The translations under genes and the position numbers were made by a program. From assembly GCF_016757215.1 (NCBI RefSeq), contig NZ_JAESIY010000009.1:1-64000 (forward strand): a stretch of 64,000 bases of DNA. Direction: 5' to 3'. This stretch comes from Fulvivirga sediminis. GTDB lineage: Bacteria > Bacteroidota > Bacteroidia > Cytophagales > Cyclobacteriaceae. The number at the start of each line of letters is the position of its first letter. Position 1 is the first letter of the stretch. Below are positions 25,715 to 35,587 of this stretch, one piece after another. A model generated the notes under the pieces. It saw only the letters and a list, made by a program, of their open reading frames with translations, was not told where the DNA came from and made no database searches.

Positions 25715-27991
25715 CTACTTCACAACAAATTTTCTAGTAAGCGTTTTATCCGAGTTAATTAAAAGGCTGTAAATCCCCGGTTTCAACTGTTTGTTGAATT
25801 GAATAGACCATTCGTCTTGTGGTAGGACATTACTCTCTTTATATACAGTTCTTCCCTGTACATCTATTATTTGCACATCTACAAGACCTAAACTTTCATC
25901 ACCCTGTAACGCAAGTTTAAGTAGTTTACCATCACTAGGTACAGGAAATAAGGTTAAGTCTACATGATGTTCTGAATTAGAAATATTATTTATTCTTACC
26001 GGCCTGGAATAAGTAACCGAACCATCGTAATCAGTTTGCTTCAGCCTGTAGTAAGAAACACCAGCATAAGGATCTGTGTCAATAATACTATATTCAGATG
26101 GACTTGATTGAGTACCCTTACCTGCTACAGTAGCCACTTGCTCATAATTTTCAAAATCCAAAGTCTTTTCTACTGAAAAATAGTCATTATTAAGTTCAGA
26201 CGCCGTCTGCCAAGTAAGCAGAACATATTCATTTTGTATACCTCCTTTAAAATATGTTAATTCTACAGGTAGCGGGCCTCCACTAGCCACTCCAAAAGGA
26301 GAAAAAGAGGCTACATTGGATACTGATGCGTAATAGGGTCCAGAGCCTGAAGCACTAACATGGTTAAGCTGCTCCCAATTAGTACCATTATAATGTACTA
26401 TACTGATGTTACTTCTGTCAAACCCATCAAGCTCCTCAGAGCCGCCCCACTGAAACAGTAAATTAGCATCAGAACCACCTAGCACATCTTCATCTATAAA
26501 CCAAGTTAGGTTAATAGCACTTTCTGACAGCATATCATCATAGCAATTTCCATTTAAGCTAATTCCATTACACATTCTCAAGGTGTAATTATCTGCCGTA
26601 CCTGAAGTATTATTAATGGTAAGAGGTGTATAACTGGTTAAACCAATAGGGAAAAGTACATCTCCCACTCTACCTCCTTTTCCAATATTATTCTGCTTAA
26701 GTCCCCCATCAGAAGTAACTCGAATATATCTATCTTGATCGGCTCCGCTAATAAATCCTGATGCCCCAATTGTTAAATAATTATCCCTAGTATTTAACTT
26801 GCCTTTTATCAGCATCAATGAATGGTTAACCAAGTTATCATCTGATAGATATACATCTCCCGCAGACTTATTAATTTGAAGATCATAAAATGTCTCTTGA
26901 GCCATGATATATTGATCCCTATTTCCATTAAGACTGACCTGTCTTGAACCTTCCTCAAAAGAATTAGAGTTGCGACTATTGTTAATCCAGTTACCCGCCA
27001 AACTAATGTTGTTGTTAGCATTTGCTACATTCAAACGAGCACTACCAGTAATAGTCAGGTCTTGATTTACTCTTAGGTTATTTTGTGTATATTTAACATT
27101 ATTACCAGCCAATATTAGGTTGCTATAATCAACAGGAATTATATCCTGAGTGCCTGTAGCATTGTATATAAATGTATTGGTTCCATCGGAGCAATCCATG
27201 ACTCTTCGCATATCATCATCGTAAGTATTTCCTGAGTAACTCCACCTCCAAACAGAGCCATCATAATTATGAAATGCACTACTGTTAGTTATTGAGTAAA
27301 AATAACCAGATTGATCTATTGTTGAATAATTATTGATGGTTAGCTTGCCGTCTGACAGATTAATATTCCTAAATAATAAATCACCATAATTATTAATTTC
27401 GTTGTCATTATTCCATCGGGATGATGACTGAATGTCTCCTCCAACATCCATATCACCATTATTGGAAACAGTCTGATTACTGCCTGAGAAAAGCACATTT
27501 CGACTTATGACAGCTGTTCCTTTAAGATTATTAAATATACGAGAGCCATTTGCACTGAGATCGACTTCATTGATAAAGAGACTCCCTTCTCCTTCAAAAG
27601 TGATGCCTCCAGATTCACGAAAGTAAAGTTTATCATTAATTATTAATGAGTTACCTGCAGATATTTTTATTAAGTTATTCGAGCCTCCGTTAATTACAAG
27701 TTCATCAACTGTTAGATCAGCCTGTATGTTGACTACACCATCTTCAGCAATCGCTAAAACCCCTATCCTATCATCTCTGGAAACCACAGGTTCATAATCG
27801 TACTGACTCGACCGAACGATAACACCATCATTATTACCAGGCCGGTAGCCTCTGTTAAAATTACGACCGTCTTCCCAACTGCTACTGTTAGATCCTTCCC
27901 AGGTAAATGTACGAGCTCCAAAACATGCGAAAGTTTCTGAAGCTGAAATACCCACAAAAAATAAAACCAAAAATACATACGTAAGTCTCAT
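25715..27991 (-). CDS. Large secreted protein with type IX sorting domain
   Basis: Cell-surface or secreted protein of 758 residues, function unknown. Signal peptide about 1-22. The start of the mature part (TFTWEGSNSSSWEDGRNF, then GYRPGNNDGVIV) is the W-G-S-x-W-N-W motif seen at the start of many Bacteroidota beta-helix-like surface proteins. Residues about 75-420 are Asn/Gly-rich and repetitive, typical of a parallel beta-helix. Near 580-660 an Fn3-like segment reads LPVELTYFKG...VLLTWQTASELNNDYF. The last 75 residues are a T9SS type A sorting domain ending GIYSLLINSDKTLTRKFVVK. It is the only clear T9SS cargo here. It might be an adhesin or matrix protein. Confidence 0.88.
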   Translation of the reverse strand: MRLTYVFLVLFFVGISASETFACFGARTFTWEGSNSSSWEDGRNFNRGYRPGNNDGVIVRSSQYDYEPVVSRDDRIGVLAIAEDGVVNIQADLTVDELVINGGSNNLIKISAGNSLIINDKLYFRESGGITFEGEGSLFINEVDLSANGSRIFNNLKGTAVISRNVLFSGSNQTVSNNGDMDVGGDIQSSSRWNNDNEINNYGDLLFRNINLSDGKLTINNYSTIDQSGYFYSITNSSAFHNYDGSVWRWSYSGNTYDDDMRRVMDCSDGTNTFIYNATGTQDIIPVDYSNLILAGNNVKYTQNNLRVNQDLTITGSARLNVANANNNISLAGNWINNSRNSNSFEEGSRQVSLNGNRDQYIMAQETFYDLQINKSAGDVYLSDDNLVNHSLMLIKGKLNTRDNYLTIGASGFISGADQDRYIRVTSDGGLKQNNIGKGGRVGDVLFPIGLTSYTPLTINNTSGTADNYTLRMCNGISLNGNCYDDMLSESAINLTWFIDEDVLGGSDANLLFQWGGSEELDGFDRSNISIVHYNGTNWEQLNHVSASGSGPYYASVSNVASFSPFGVASGGPLPVELTYFKGGIQNEYVLLTWQTASELNNDYFSVEKTLDFENYEQVATVAGKGTQSSPSEYSIIDTDPYAGVSYYRLKQTDYDGSVTYSRPVRINNISNSEHHVDLTLFPVPSDGKLLKLALQGDESLGLVDVQIIDVQGRTVYKESNVLPQDEWSIQFNKQLKPGIYSLLINSDKTLTRKFVVK

Positions 27992-27998
27992 TGCATAT

Positions 27999-29564
27999 TT
28001 ACATTTTTCTTGCCTTCAAGAAAAATGCAATAAATAAGCCAAAAGTTATCATAACAGCAACAACGCCTATGTAGCTCCCGAAAATTTCATATAAAGTATC
28101 CCCATTTTTCAATGTAACATTTTCAATAATTATATCACTTTTATTCCATGGGATTGAATTTTTCACACTTCCCCTTTCATCAAGAGTAAGAGAAATTCCA
28201 GTGCTGGCCGAACGCACTACCTCTTTTCTAAAAGAAATAGCCGATGTAGCCGCATAATCGGCATTTTGACCAAAACCCGAAGTTTTTCCAGCCCAACCAT
28301 CATTAGCAATAATAGCTATCAGATTTGGTGTTCCAGCTTTAAAACTTCTTATATAATCAGGAAATAATGCATCCAAACAAATCAACGGTGCAATTCTCAG
28401 GTTCTTATAGCGAAAAACTTTAGTTCTATCATCGGGCGTATAACTAGCTTTGGCTTGATTAAGATTCAAGCGAAGAGTTTCAAAATAAGAAGTCCAGTCT
28501 AAAAATGGGACGCGCTCCATGAAAGGAACGAGGTTATTTTTAACTTGTATTTGAGCTGGCGTTTCAGGGGCTATTAACATGGCGGCATTGTACCCACTAG
28601 CATAAGATCCGTTACCTACAGCCACAGCACTAGAAGGTGCAGCACCCTCCGGAAAAACTCTGAAACCTACAAAGCCAATTAGGACTGCTAAGTCGGCTTC
28701 CTCCGCAGCACTACGAATAGATTGCACCAACTCAGTACTTTCCGGATTATTAATAATGAAAGGATAATTAGGTGTAGTTCTAATATAGCCTTCAGGGTAG
28801 ACCACAAGCTCTACCCCCTTACCCTTTAAGGTTAGCAAATCACTCTTAATGGCCTCCACCTTTCTGTGCAAAGACTCCTGATTAACAATTTGATAGGAAT
28901 CCTCATTAGGCTGTACCACAGCTACTTTAGCCGTTCCGCGCCCTTTTCCCTCTGAATTATACAGGATAAAATTAAGAGTCAAAATAGCCACAAATGTACC
29001 CGCTAAAATTATACTCCACCTTTTTCTATATTCAGCTTCCTTAATCAAAAAAAGCACTAATACATTGATTAAAATAACCAAAACAGAGCCACCTAGGTAC
29101 CCAGTCAACTCATAGAACTGAGCAAGGAATGGCATTGATCCTAAACCAAAGCCCAAGTGCAACCATGTGAAAGCCAGCTCCCATTTACTATGTAAGTACT
29201 CATAAGAACACCATATCATAGGTAAAAACAGCCATAGTTGATAGGACTTGAACACTTTGCGTACCCCCACAAGAAGGAGCATAGGCAATGCCTGAAAAAG
29301 GGGAATTAAAATAAATGCGGCAAGTACCACCGCAAAACCGGAACTATCCAACCTGGTGTTGGCTATCCAGTACATAGTACCTAAAGACCATAAAAAAAAG
29401 GCCATGTAGATATACAGAAAGGCCTTTTTAATACTACTAAGATCGTAAAGCACATATAATAAAGGTACCATGGCAACAAACAGCAATGGTGTAAGCCCAA
29501 TGGGAGGCCAGGCAATAATTAACAGTATTCCCGATAAAATTGCCAGACCTATATTTCTCATCAT
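27999..29564 (-). CDS. lnt: Apolipoprotein N-acyltransferase (nitrilase-like)
   Basis: Inner-membrane enzyme of 521 residues that adds the third acyl chain to lipoproteins. Helices fill about 1-205. The nitrilase domain (about 215-490) has the catalytic Glu in VVYPEGYIRT, a Lys-bearing loop before PFMERVPF, and the catalytic Cys in APLICLDALFPD. One last helix is at about 495-516. In E. coli the Cys is followed by Y-E; here it is L-D, so the second acidic position is Asp. The gene overlaps guaB by one base at its start, so it is translationally linked. Family is certain; the altered motif makes a paralogue or divergent acyltransferase possible. Confidence 0.88.
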   Translation of the reverse strand: MMRNIGLAILSGILLIIAWPPIGLTPLLFVAMVPLLYVLYDLSSIKKAFLYIYMAFFLWSLGTMYWIANTRLDSSGFAVVLAAFILIPLFQALPMLLLVGVRKVFKSYQLWLFLPMIWCSYEYLHSKWELAFTWLHLGFGLGSMPFLAQFYELTGYLGGSVLVILINVLVLFLIKEAEYRKRWSIILAGTFVAILTLNFILYNSEGKGRGTAKVAVVQPNEDSYQIVNQESLHRKVEAIKSDLLTLKGKGVELVVYPEGYIRTTPNYPFIINNPESTELVQSIRSAAEEADLAVLIGFVGFRVFPEGAAPSSAVAVGNGSYASGYNAAMLIAPETPAQIQVKNNLVPFMERVPFLDWTSYFETLRLNLNQAKASYTPDDRTKVFRYKNLRIAPLICLDALFPDYIRSFKAGTPNLIAIIANDGWAGKTSGFGQNADYAATSAISFRKEVVRSASTGISLTLDERGSVKNSIPWNKSDIIIENVTLKNGDTLYEIFGSYIGVVAVMITFGLFIAFFLKARKM

Positions 29565-31033
29565 TATCTGCTGTAGTTAGGAGCCTCTCTGGTAATGAAA
29601 ATGTCATGAGGATGACTTTCCTGAACACCAGCGGCCGTAATTTTCACAAATTTAGCATCATTTAAAGCCTCAATAGAACCTGCCCCACAGTATCCCATAC
29701 CAGCTTTAAGTCCGCCTATTAGCTGATATAAAACTTCAGCAACCATTCCTTTATAAGGTACCCTTCCTACTATACCTTCAGGCACTAATTTTTTAATATC
29801 ATCTTCAGCATCTTGGAAGTATCTGTCTTTCGAACCTTCTTCCATTGCCTCCACTGATCCCATTCCTCTATAAGACTTAAACTTACGTCCTTCATAAATA
29901 ATCATCTCACCAGGAGCTTCATCAGTACCGGCCAAAAGTGATCCTATCATTACACTGCTGGCACCTCCCGCAAGAGCTTTAACCACATCTCCAGAAAAAC
30001 GAATACCACCATCTGCTATTACAGGTACTCCAGTTCCTTTAGCGGCCTTCGCACATTCATATACTGCTGATAACTGAGGCACTCCTACACCAGCAATTAT
30101 CCTGGTAGTACAAATACTACCTGGCCCAACTCCTACTTTTATAGCATCTGCTCCAGCATCAATTAATGCTTTGGCGGCTTCTGCTGTAGCCACATTTCCT
30201 ACTATCATTTCAAGATCAGGAAATGCTTTCTTTACTGTTTTGCACATGTCTATCACTCCTTTAGAATGACCATGTGCTGTATCAATGCTTATAACATCTA
30301 CCCCTGCAGCTTTCAAGCCTTCTACTCTCTCTAAAATATCAGGAGTAACCCCTACTGCAGCCCCAACCCTCAGCCTTCCATATTCGTCTTTACAGGCATT
30401 GGGTTTATTTCTGTTTTTCAAGATATCCTTATAAGTAATTAATCCTGTAAGAATACCATCTTTATTTACTATAGGTAATTTTTCTATTTTATGCTCCTGA
30501 AGAATATCTTCGGCTTTTTCAAGGCCTACGTTCTCTTCTGCAGTAATAAGGGAGTCTCGCGTCATAATCTCCGAAATAGGAGTAGACATATCCTTATGAA
30601 AACGAAGATCTCGATTAGTAATAATACCTATTAATCTCCTATTTTCATCAACTACAGGTATTCCTCCAATCTTATACTCTCTCATGATCTTCTCGGCATC
30701 CATCACATTAGAGTTAATGTTCAAAGTAATTGGATCCAGAATCATCCCACTTTGAGATCTCTTCACCTTGCGCACCTGCTGAGCTTGAGCCTCTTTGGTC
30801 ATGTTTTTATGAATAAAGCCTAACCCTCCTTCAAGAGCCATAGAAATGGCCAAGTCTGCCTCTGTCACTGTGTCCATAGCGGCAGAAACAAAAGGAATAT
30901 TAAGTTTAATATTCTTAGTCAGTAAAGTGGAAGTATCAGTATCTCGTGGAAGAACCTCAGAATAACCAGGTTGCAAAAGCACGTCATCATAGGTGAGCGC
31001 TTCAAATAAAAATTTCGATTGGTCTAAAGACAT
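29564..31033 (-). CDS. guaB: IMP dehydrogenase
   Basis: NAD-dependent oxidation of IMP to XMP, the committed step of GMP synthesis, in the cytosol. N-terminal [17 protein letters not shown]; the two CBS domains occupy about 95-215; the catalytic Cys loop [12 protein letters not shown] is near 300-311; the flap segment GRVPYKGMV is near 426. The 489-residue length is standard. The stop overlaps the lnt start by one base. The upstream region has a TAGCTTTG promoter element and a 9-bp hairpin that abuts the ATG; both are listed. Confidence 0.97.
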   Translation of the reverse strand: MSLDQSKFLFEALTYDDVLLQPGYSEVLPRDTDTSTLLTKNIKLNIPFVSAAMDTVTEADLAISMALEGGLGFIHKNMTKEAQAQQVRKVKRSQSGMILDPITLNINSNVMDAEKIMREYKIGGIPVVDENRRLIGIITNRDLRFHKDMSTPISEIMTRDSLITAEENVGLEKAEDILQEHKIEKLPIVNKDGILTGLITYKDILKNRNKPNACKDEYGRLRVGAAVGVTPDILERVEGLKAAGVDVISIDTAHGHSKGVIDMCKTVKKAFPDLEMIVGNVATAEAAKALIDAGADAIKVGVGPGSICTTRIIAGVGVPQLSAVYECAKAAKGTGVPVIADGGIRFSGDVVKALAGGASSVMIGSLLAGTDEAPGEMIIYEGRKFKSYRGMGSVEAMEEGSKDRYFQDAEDDIKKLVPEGIVGRVPYKGMVAEVLYQLIGGLKAGMGYCGAGSIEALNDAKFVKITAAGVQESHPHDIFITREAPNYSR

Positions 31034-31060
31034 GGCAAATAAGCGTTATTGTTATTTGCC
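31034..31060 (-). promoter_or_regulatory. Hairpin abutting the guaB start codon
   Basis: GGCAAATAA (31034-31042) and TTATTTGCC (31052-31060) form a perfect 9-bp inverted repeat with a 9-base loop, ending on the base next to the guaB ATG. In the mRNA it would tie up the initiation region; in DNA it could be an operator. Confidence 0.45.
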
Positions 31061-31063
31061 GAA

Positions 31064-31071
31064 CAAAGCTA
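31064..31071 (-). promoter_or_regulatory. Bacteroidota-type -7 element for guaB
   Basis: Minus-strand TAGCTTTG matches TAnnTTTG, directly upstream of the hairpin and 31 bases before the ATG. With a start point about 5-7 bases downstream, the hairpin would be the whole 5' leader. Confidence 0.5.
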
Positions 31072-31158
31072 AAGAGATTACATAATATAAAAAACGAATA
31101 TGAGTTAATTAATTTTAGTTAATTGCGGCGTAAACCATAAAATAGAAATAAAGTATTA

Positions 31159-31818
31159 ATGAATTTTTTTAAACTCCTCCTTTTTGTATCATTTTTGGCA
31201 TTATACTTACCTGCACATTCACAATATCAAACAGGCAAAGCATCTTATTATGCTGATAAATTTGAAGGAAAAAAAACGGCAAGTGGAGAACATTATAGAG
31301 GTGATCGCCTCACAGCTGCTCACCCTTCACTTCCATTCGGCACCAGGCTGAAGATCACCAATCTTCATAACCATAAAGTAGTTCACGTTCGAGTAAATGA
31401 CAGAGGCCCCTTCGTGAGTACTAGAATTATTGATCTTTCACGAGCTGCCGCAGAGGCTTTAGACTTTGTTAACCTGGGCTTAGCAGATGTTTCTATAGAC
31501 ATTCTTACTGATTCTGCCATAGCTGCTCAAACTCAAGAGTTTTACACCTTCAGCATACACAAAACCAGGCCCAAGGGCTTTGGAGTACAGGTAATGAGCT
31601 TAACCAAAATGGAGGCGCTCCTTGAAACAGGAGAGCTTTTGGCTCAAAAATATGACACCGTAAAAGTGACATTACAGCCAAAAAAAGTAAAAAATAAACG
31701 TGTTTACGCACTCATATTAGGTGTATTTGACACAAGAAAAGAAGCTATGGTTTTGAAAAATAAACTTTCCAATGATTATTCAGATAGCTATATTGTAGAA
31801 TTTTCCAAATTCCAATAA
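31159..31818 (+). CDS. rlpA: RlpA-type septal lytic transglycosylase with SPOR domain
   Basis: Envelope protein of 219 residues that binds, and in some species cuts, peptidoglycan lacking stem peptides at division sites. Signal peptide about 1-21 (ends AHSQ). The double-psi beta-barrel starts YQTGKASYYADKFEGKKTAS and contains HPSLPFGTRLKITNL and the conserved Asp in VRVNDRGPF near 85-93, with RIIDLSRAAAEAL after it. The C-terminus (about 140-219) resembles SPOR: GFGVQVMSLTKMEAL, then YALILGVFDTRKEAM. No Cys for lipidation follows the signal peptide. The next gene starts one base after it. Confidence 0.92.
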   Translation: MNFFKLLLFVSFLALYLPAHSQYQTGKASYYADKFEGKKTASGEHYRGDRLTAAHPSLPFGTRLKITNLHNHKVVHVRVNDRGPFVSTRIIDLSRAAAEALDFVNLGLADVSIDILTDSAIAAQTQEFYTFSIHKTRPKGFGVQVMSLTKMEALLETGELLAQKYDTVKVTLQPKKVKNKRVYALILGVFDTRKEAMVLKNKLSNDYSDSYIVEFSKFQ

Positions 31819-31819
31819 A

Positions 31820-33376
31820 ATGAAAGCGGCTTTAATAATAATTTTAGGATTTTTCTCAATCCCTTTACACTCTTTCTCGCAAGCAGATTCATTAGTTTTA
31901 TTTGAAGAAATCAACTATTGGTCTGACTTAGAGAAAGAGGCATTTAATGATTTCTTTATCAATAATAAAGATAACTATCTACAACTGTTCATGGGAGCTG
32001 ACCCTTTATCAACACAAGGCAACTACCAAACGGCCCTAAATCAAATAAACAAGGAAATAGCTTCAATCGATCAAGAAAAGCTATCAAAGAAGAAAGTTGA
32101 TAAAAAAGTAAAAATATTATACGACCAGATACATCAGGATTTTTTCACTAAATATGAATTAGAAAACACTTTCAGTCATATATTTTCTAATGGTCATTAC
32201 AATTGCGTGTCAGCAACAGCCTTATTCGGTATTTTATTCAAGGAGCTTTCCATCCCGTTTGCTTTGAAGGAAAGCCCTACCCATGTATACATGGTAGCTT
32301 ACCCAAACTCTGAGCGTATAGTAGTAGAATCCACAGATCCTGGAGGCAGGTTTTTAGCTTTTAACGATAAGTTCAAGACTGATTTTGTTAATCAAATGAA
32401 AACAGCCAAGCTTATAAGTGATTCAGAATATAAGTCTACGAGCGTATCAGATCTTTTTGATGAATATTATTTCAAGGAAGAAGATATTGATCTCAAACAG
32501 CTTGTAGGTATACAGTATGCTAATGATGCCATTTATAAACTCAATGAACCTAAATACAAGGAAGCTTACGAACAATTAGAAAAAGCTTACCTTTTCTACC
32601 CTGCCGAAAAGGTATCATATATGCTCATGAATGTTGGTGCTATACTTATTAACTCAGCCGATTACTATGACAGTGAAAACATAAAATTACTGAGTACAAT
32701 CATGAGATTTAAAAAATATGGAATTACTGATGATCAGATATTTGATGAATTTAACAGGGTGACACAAGATATTCTGATCAATCATGGAGACTTTGAAAAA
32801 TATAAGGAAGCCTACGATTACCTTTACCCTTCCATCACCAGCGATCATCTCAGGCAAGAGATATCATTCTTATATAACTATGAATGTGGGCGTGTACTGT
32901 ATAATAAAAACCAATTTGAAAAAGCGATACCTTATGAGCAAGAGGCCTATAAATTAAAGAAAGATCATGTGGAAATAGAAACTTTACTGGTAACTACCAT
33001 TATAAGAGAAGTAGCTCTTGAAAGTGATAATTTAAAGATAATAACTTCACTGGAAGAATATAGCAGCACTCACCCTGAGCTTTTGGAAAACAGAGAATTT
33101 AAAAGTGCTCTCACCATGAGCTATCTTAGACAATCAGCCCTATCCTTTCAACTGGAAAAACTCTCAGAAGGAGTTAAGTATCAAAAATTATTTGAAACTA
33201 ATTTTGAAGAAAACCTTTCAATTGGCCCCGAATATATAGGCCAGCTATATACTATTGCTGGCACGTACTATTTCAAAAAAGGACAAACTAACAAAGCTAG
33301 AGAAGCCATTAATACAGGCCTTAAATACGCCCCTGGCAATGATCAACTTTTGCTTAGAAAAAAGCTTCTCCGTTAG
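31820..33376 (+). CDS. Secreted transglutaminase-like protein with TPR repeats
   Basis: Protein of 518 residues with a signal peptide over about 1-21. About 120-185 contains a papain-like triad in transglutaminase order: Cys in GHYNCVSATALFGILF, His in SPTHVYMVAY, and Asp in ESTDPGGRF. The rest (about 230-518) is helical TPR-like, with repeats such as YEQLEKAYLFYPAEKVSY and FEKAIPYEQEAYKLKKDH, ending TNKAREAINTGLKYAPGNDQ. Bacterial members of this fold are often peptidases acting on cell wall or protein substrates. It follows rlpA with a one-base gap, so a shared envelope role is likely. Not a characterised family to my knowledge. Confidence 0.75.
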   Translation: MKAALIIILGFFSIPLHSFSQADSLVLFEEINYWSDLEKEAFNDFFINNKDNYLQLFMGADPLSTQGNYQTALNQINKEIASIDQEKLSKKKVDKKVKILYDQIHQDFFTKYELENTFSHIFSNGHYNCVSATALFGILFKELSIPFALKESPTHVYMVAYPNSERIVVESTDPGGRFLAFNDKFKTDFVNQMKTAKLISDSEYKSTSVSDLFDEYYFKEEDIDLKQLVGIQYANDAIYKLNEPKYKEAYEQLEKAYLFYPAEKVSYMLMNVGAILINSADYYDSENIKLLSTIMRFKKYGITDDQIFDEFNRVTQDILINHGDFEKYKEAYDYLYPSITSDHLRQEISFLYNYECGRVLYNKNQFEKAIPYEQEAYKLKKDHVEIETLLVTTIIREVALESDNLKIITSLEEYSSTHPELLENREFKSALTMSYLRQSALSFQLEKLSEGVKYQKLFETNFEENLSIGPEYIGQLYTIAGTYYFKKGQTNKAREAINTGLKYAPGNDQLLLRKKLLR

Positions 33377-34116
33377 CCGTGGTTTTCAGCCGATAGGTTG
33401 AATTTTTCAGAAGTAATATAAACGTTGCCGAGCCTGGTTTTTGCAAGTGCTATAAGTGTTATTCTTTCCATTATAAACATACCAGGAGGCACTGGTATTA
33501 TCATTCTACCTATTCCGGGTTCCGTTTCTAAAAGCAAGCGTGAACCACTAGAAATACAGCCATTTTCATCTATTTCACCTACATAAAATTCTACGTTCTT
33601 GGATTTATCTGAAAGAGACAGTTCTAAAATATAATTACCATTCTTTACCAGGTTATCTATTTCACGAACCACTATTGAAGGATATTTAGTCTTAGGCTTA
33701 CCAGAGGTTAAGTACTCCTTTAACCCGGCGCAAGGCTGCCCTTCATAAAATGGAGCCTCAGTGGTGAGCATTTCGTTCATTCTGTATTTTTTTCTTACAC
33801 CGTGTATCACCCCATCCTTATAGGGAGTAATCATCGATTTATTTCCATTTTCATAATAAGTGATTGCCTCCCCGTGCTTCTTATTATTGATATAATCTAT
33901 AGATTGATGTAATTTACCATTAGCATAATAGCTCGAGGCTTTACCATGCTTCTTTCCATCCATATAATTCACCACGTTTTTTAGAGATCCATCTGGCCTG
34001 TATTGCTTTACCTCACCGTTTTTAGGCTTCTGTTTAGAGGCCGTTTTCTTCTTAACAGGAGCATTACAAGCGTTCAATACTATGAATAGAAAAAAAGGAA
34101 TTAGAATTAGTTTCAT
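33373..34116 (-). CDS. MORN-repeat lipoprotein
   Basis: Lipoprotein of 247 residues (lipobox LNACNA with Cys17). About 35-130 holds MORN-like repeats: KQYRPDGSLKNVVNYMDGKK, then HGKASSYYANGKLHQSIDYI, then HGEAITYYENGNKSMITPYK. The C-terminal half, about 150-247, is a beta-rich module without a family I recognise. MORN proteins in Bacteroidota are mostly uncharacterised; some are called toxin-antitoxin repeat proteins without direct evidence. Its ATG overlaps the stop of the amine oxidase gene by 4 bases, implying coupled expression. Its 3' end overlaps the convergent TPR gene by 4 bases. Confidence 0.85.
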   Translation of the reverse strand: MKLILIPFFLFIVLNACNAPVKKKTASKQKPKNGEVKQYRPDGSLKNVVNYMDGKKHGKASSYYANGKLHQSIDYINNKKHGEAITYYENGNKSMITPYKDGVIHGVRKKYRMNEMLTTEAPFYEGQPCAGLKEYLTSGKPKTKYPSIVVREIDNLVKNGNYILELSLSDKSKNVEFYVGEIDENGCISSGSRLLLETEPGIGRMIIPVPPGMFIMERITLIALAKTRLGNVYITSEKFNLSAENHG

Positions 34117-35510
34117 AATGTTTCTAAAATATCAGTAATCACTTCATTGGCAGCTCTCACTCCACTAGCCACAGCACCATGAATAGTACCGAAACTTCCT
34201 TCCCCGTCTGTAGCTTCACCAGCAAAATACAGTTTCTTATTAATCGGCTCAGCCAATTTTACACGATCCTCATTGCTCCCGCCTGTCAAAGGATATGAAA
34301 AACCTCCCAGAACGTTTTCATCTGCCGTCCAATCATATTTTACCATATCTACAAGAGCATTATTGACAGAAGCCTTACTGTCAAACATAACATCAAGCTC
34401 ACCTATTAGCACATCTTTAAGTGCTTCGTTAGAAAGCGCCGCTAAGGCCTCCGCATTCTTTCCATAAGCCTCCACTGTCAGGCTCCTATTGGTCTTACTT
34501 ACTTTTGCTCCAGCATTGAAATATGCGTTAGCATGAGATCCCCCGTAAATATACTGCACATTTTGGCCCCAAAAGTTTCTGGTAAATTTAAATACTACCT
34601 TAAATGCCGGAGCCATACCTATTCTAGACATAGCCGCTAGTTTATCACCAGGCAAGGCTGGGGAAAAGTTGATCTTCCCCTGTTTTAAGACGGAAACAGG
34701 CACGGTTACAATCACCTTATTAGCAATGACATCACCTGCATTTGTAGTTAAAGTAATTTCATTATCAGAATGGCTAATGGCATTCACTAAAGTGTTAAAC
34801 CGTACACGCCGGATAACATCAGAGAATTTGGAATACAAAAGATCCTGCATAGGGTTACTCCCTAACACTAGTTGGTCGTTATTATTTGCCTTTTTTATAG
34901 CCGCAGCTAATGCCTCAATGCCAATTTGATCGTTCTCTCCTCCATATTCATTGCCTACCTGCCCTTGAAGTATGTTAAACATCTCAGGTGGTATACCTGA
35001 ATCTTGAATTGCGGATTGAACCGTACCAGCTCCAGAGTACTGCGGCAAAGCGTCCACAAAATCCTGAGCACTATTGAACACAGCATTACCACTTAAATCA
35101 GCCACAGTTTGTATGTTCGATTGAAAAAAGAATAGATTATCCAATTCGGCAGATACATCGGATATTTCCAGCTTCAAATCTTGTATAGACTCAAAAAATA
35201 AAGAATCACGATTTTTAATTACACCTCCTCCAAGTTCAATGGGATAATCATCAAACCCTCTTAAAGATTTAACCCTTCCTCCTACTGCACTGCCTGCTTC
35301 AAGAATAGTGACATTAATACCTTGCTCAATTAGTGATTGAGCGGCATACAGGCCCGAAGCCCCAGCTCCGACGATAACAACAGTGCCATCATATTTGAGC
35401 ATTTGACTAGGCTCGCTATCATCTTCTGAACATGCTTGCATTACACTAGGTGATACCACACCTGCCGCTAGCCCTAGCCCCATCTGCCTTATAGCCTTTC
35501 TCCTATCCAC
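34113..35510 (-). CDS. FAD-dependent amine oxidase, Tat-type exported
   Basis: Flavin monoamine oxidase-family enzyme of 465 residues. The N-terminus has twin Arg (DRRKAIRQ) and a hydrophobic stretch ending SVMQACSED, suggesting Tat export and perhaps lipidation at that Cys. The FAD-binding GAGASGLYAAQSL is near 48-60 with EAGSAVGGRVKSL near 72. The C-terminal FAD motif LYFAGEATDGEGSFGTIHGA is near 426. The substrate is not readable; relatives oxidise polyamines or aromatic amines to aldehyde, ammonia and peroxide. It overlaps the MORN lipoprotein gene by 4 bases. Confidence 0.9.
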   Translation of the reverse strand: MDRRKAIRQMGLGLAAGVVSPSVMQACSEDDSEPSQMLKYDGTVVIVGAGASGLYAAQSLIEQGINVTILEAGSAVGGRVKSLRGFDDYPIELGGGVIKNRDSLFFESIQDLKLEISDVSAELDNLFFFQSNIQTVADLSGNAVFNSAQDFVDALPQYSGAGTVQSAIQDSGIPPEMFNILQGQVGNEYGGENDQIGIEALAAAIKKANNNDQLVLGSNPMQDLLYSKFSDVIRRVRFNTLVNAISHSDNEITLTTNAGDVIANKVIVTVPVSVLKQGKINFSPALPGDKLAAMSRIGMAPAFKVVFKFTRNFWGQNVQYIYGGSHANAYFNAGAKVSKTNRSLTVEAYGKNAEALAALSNEALKDVLIGELDVMFDSKASVNNALVDMVKYDWTADENVLGGFSYPLTGGSNEDRVKLAEPINKKLYFAGEATDGEGSFGTIHGAVASGVRAANEVITDILETL

Positions 35511-35587
35511 TGTTTTGTGTTTATAAGTTCAAAAAATCTGTCTGAATGTACAAAATAATTATTAAAAGATATATTTGCCTAACAATT

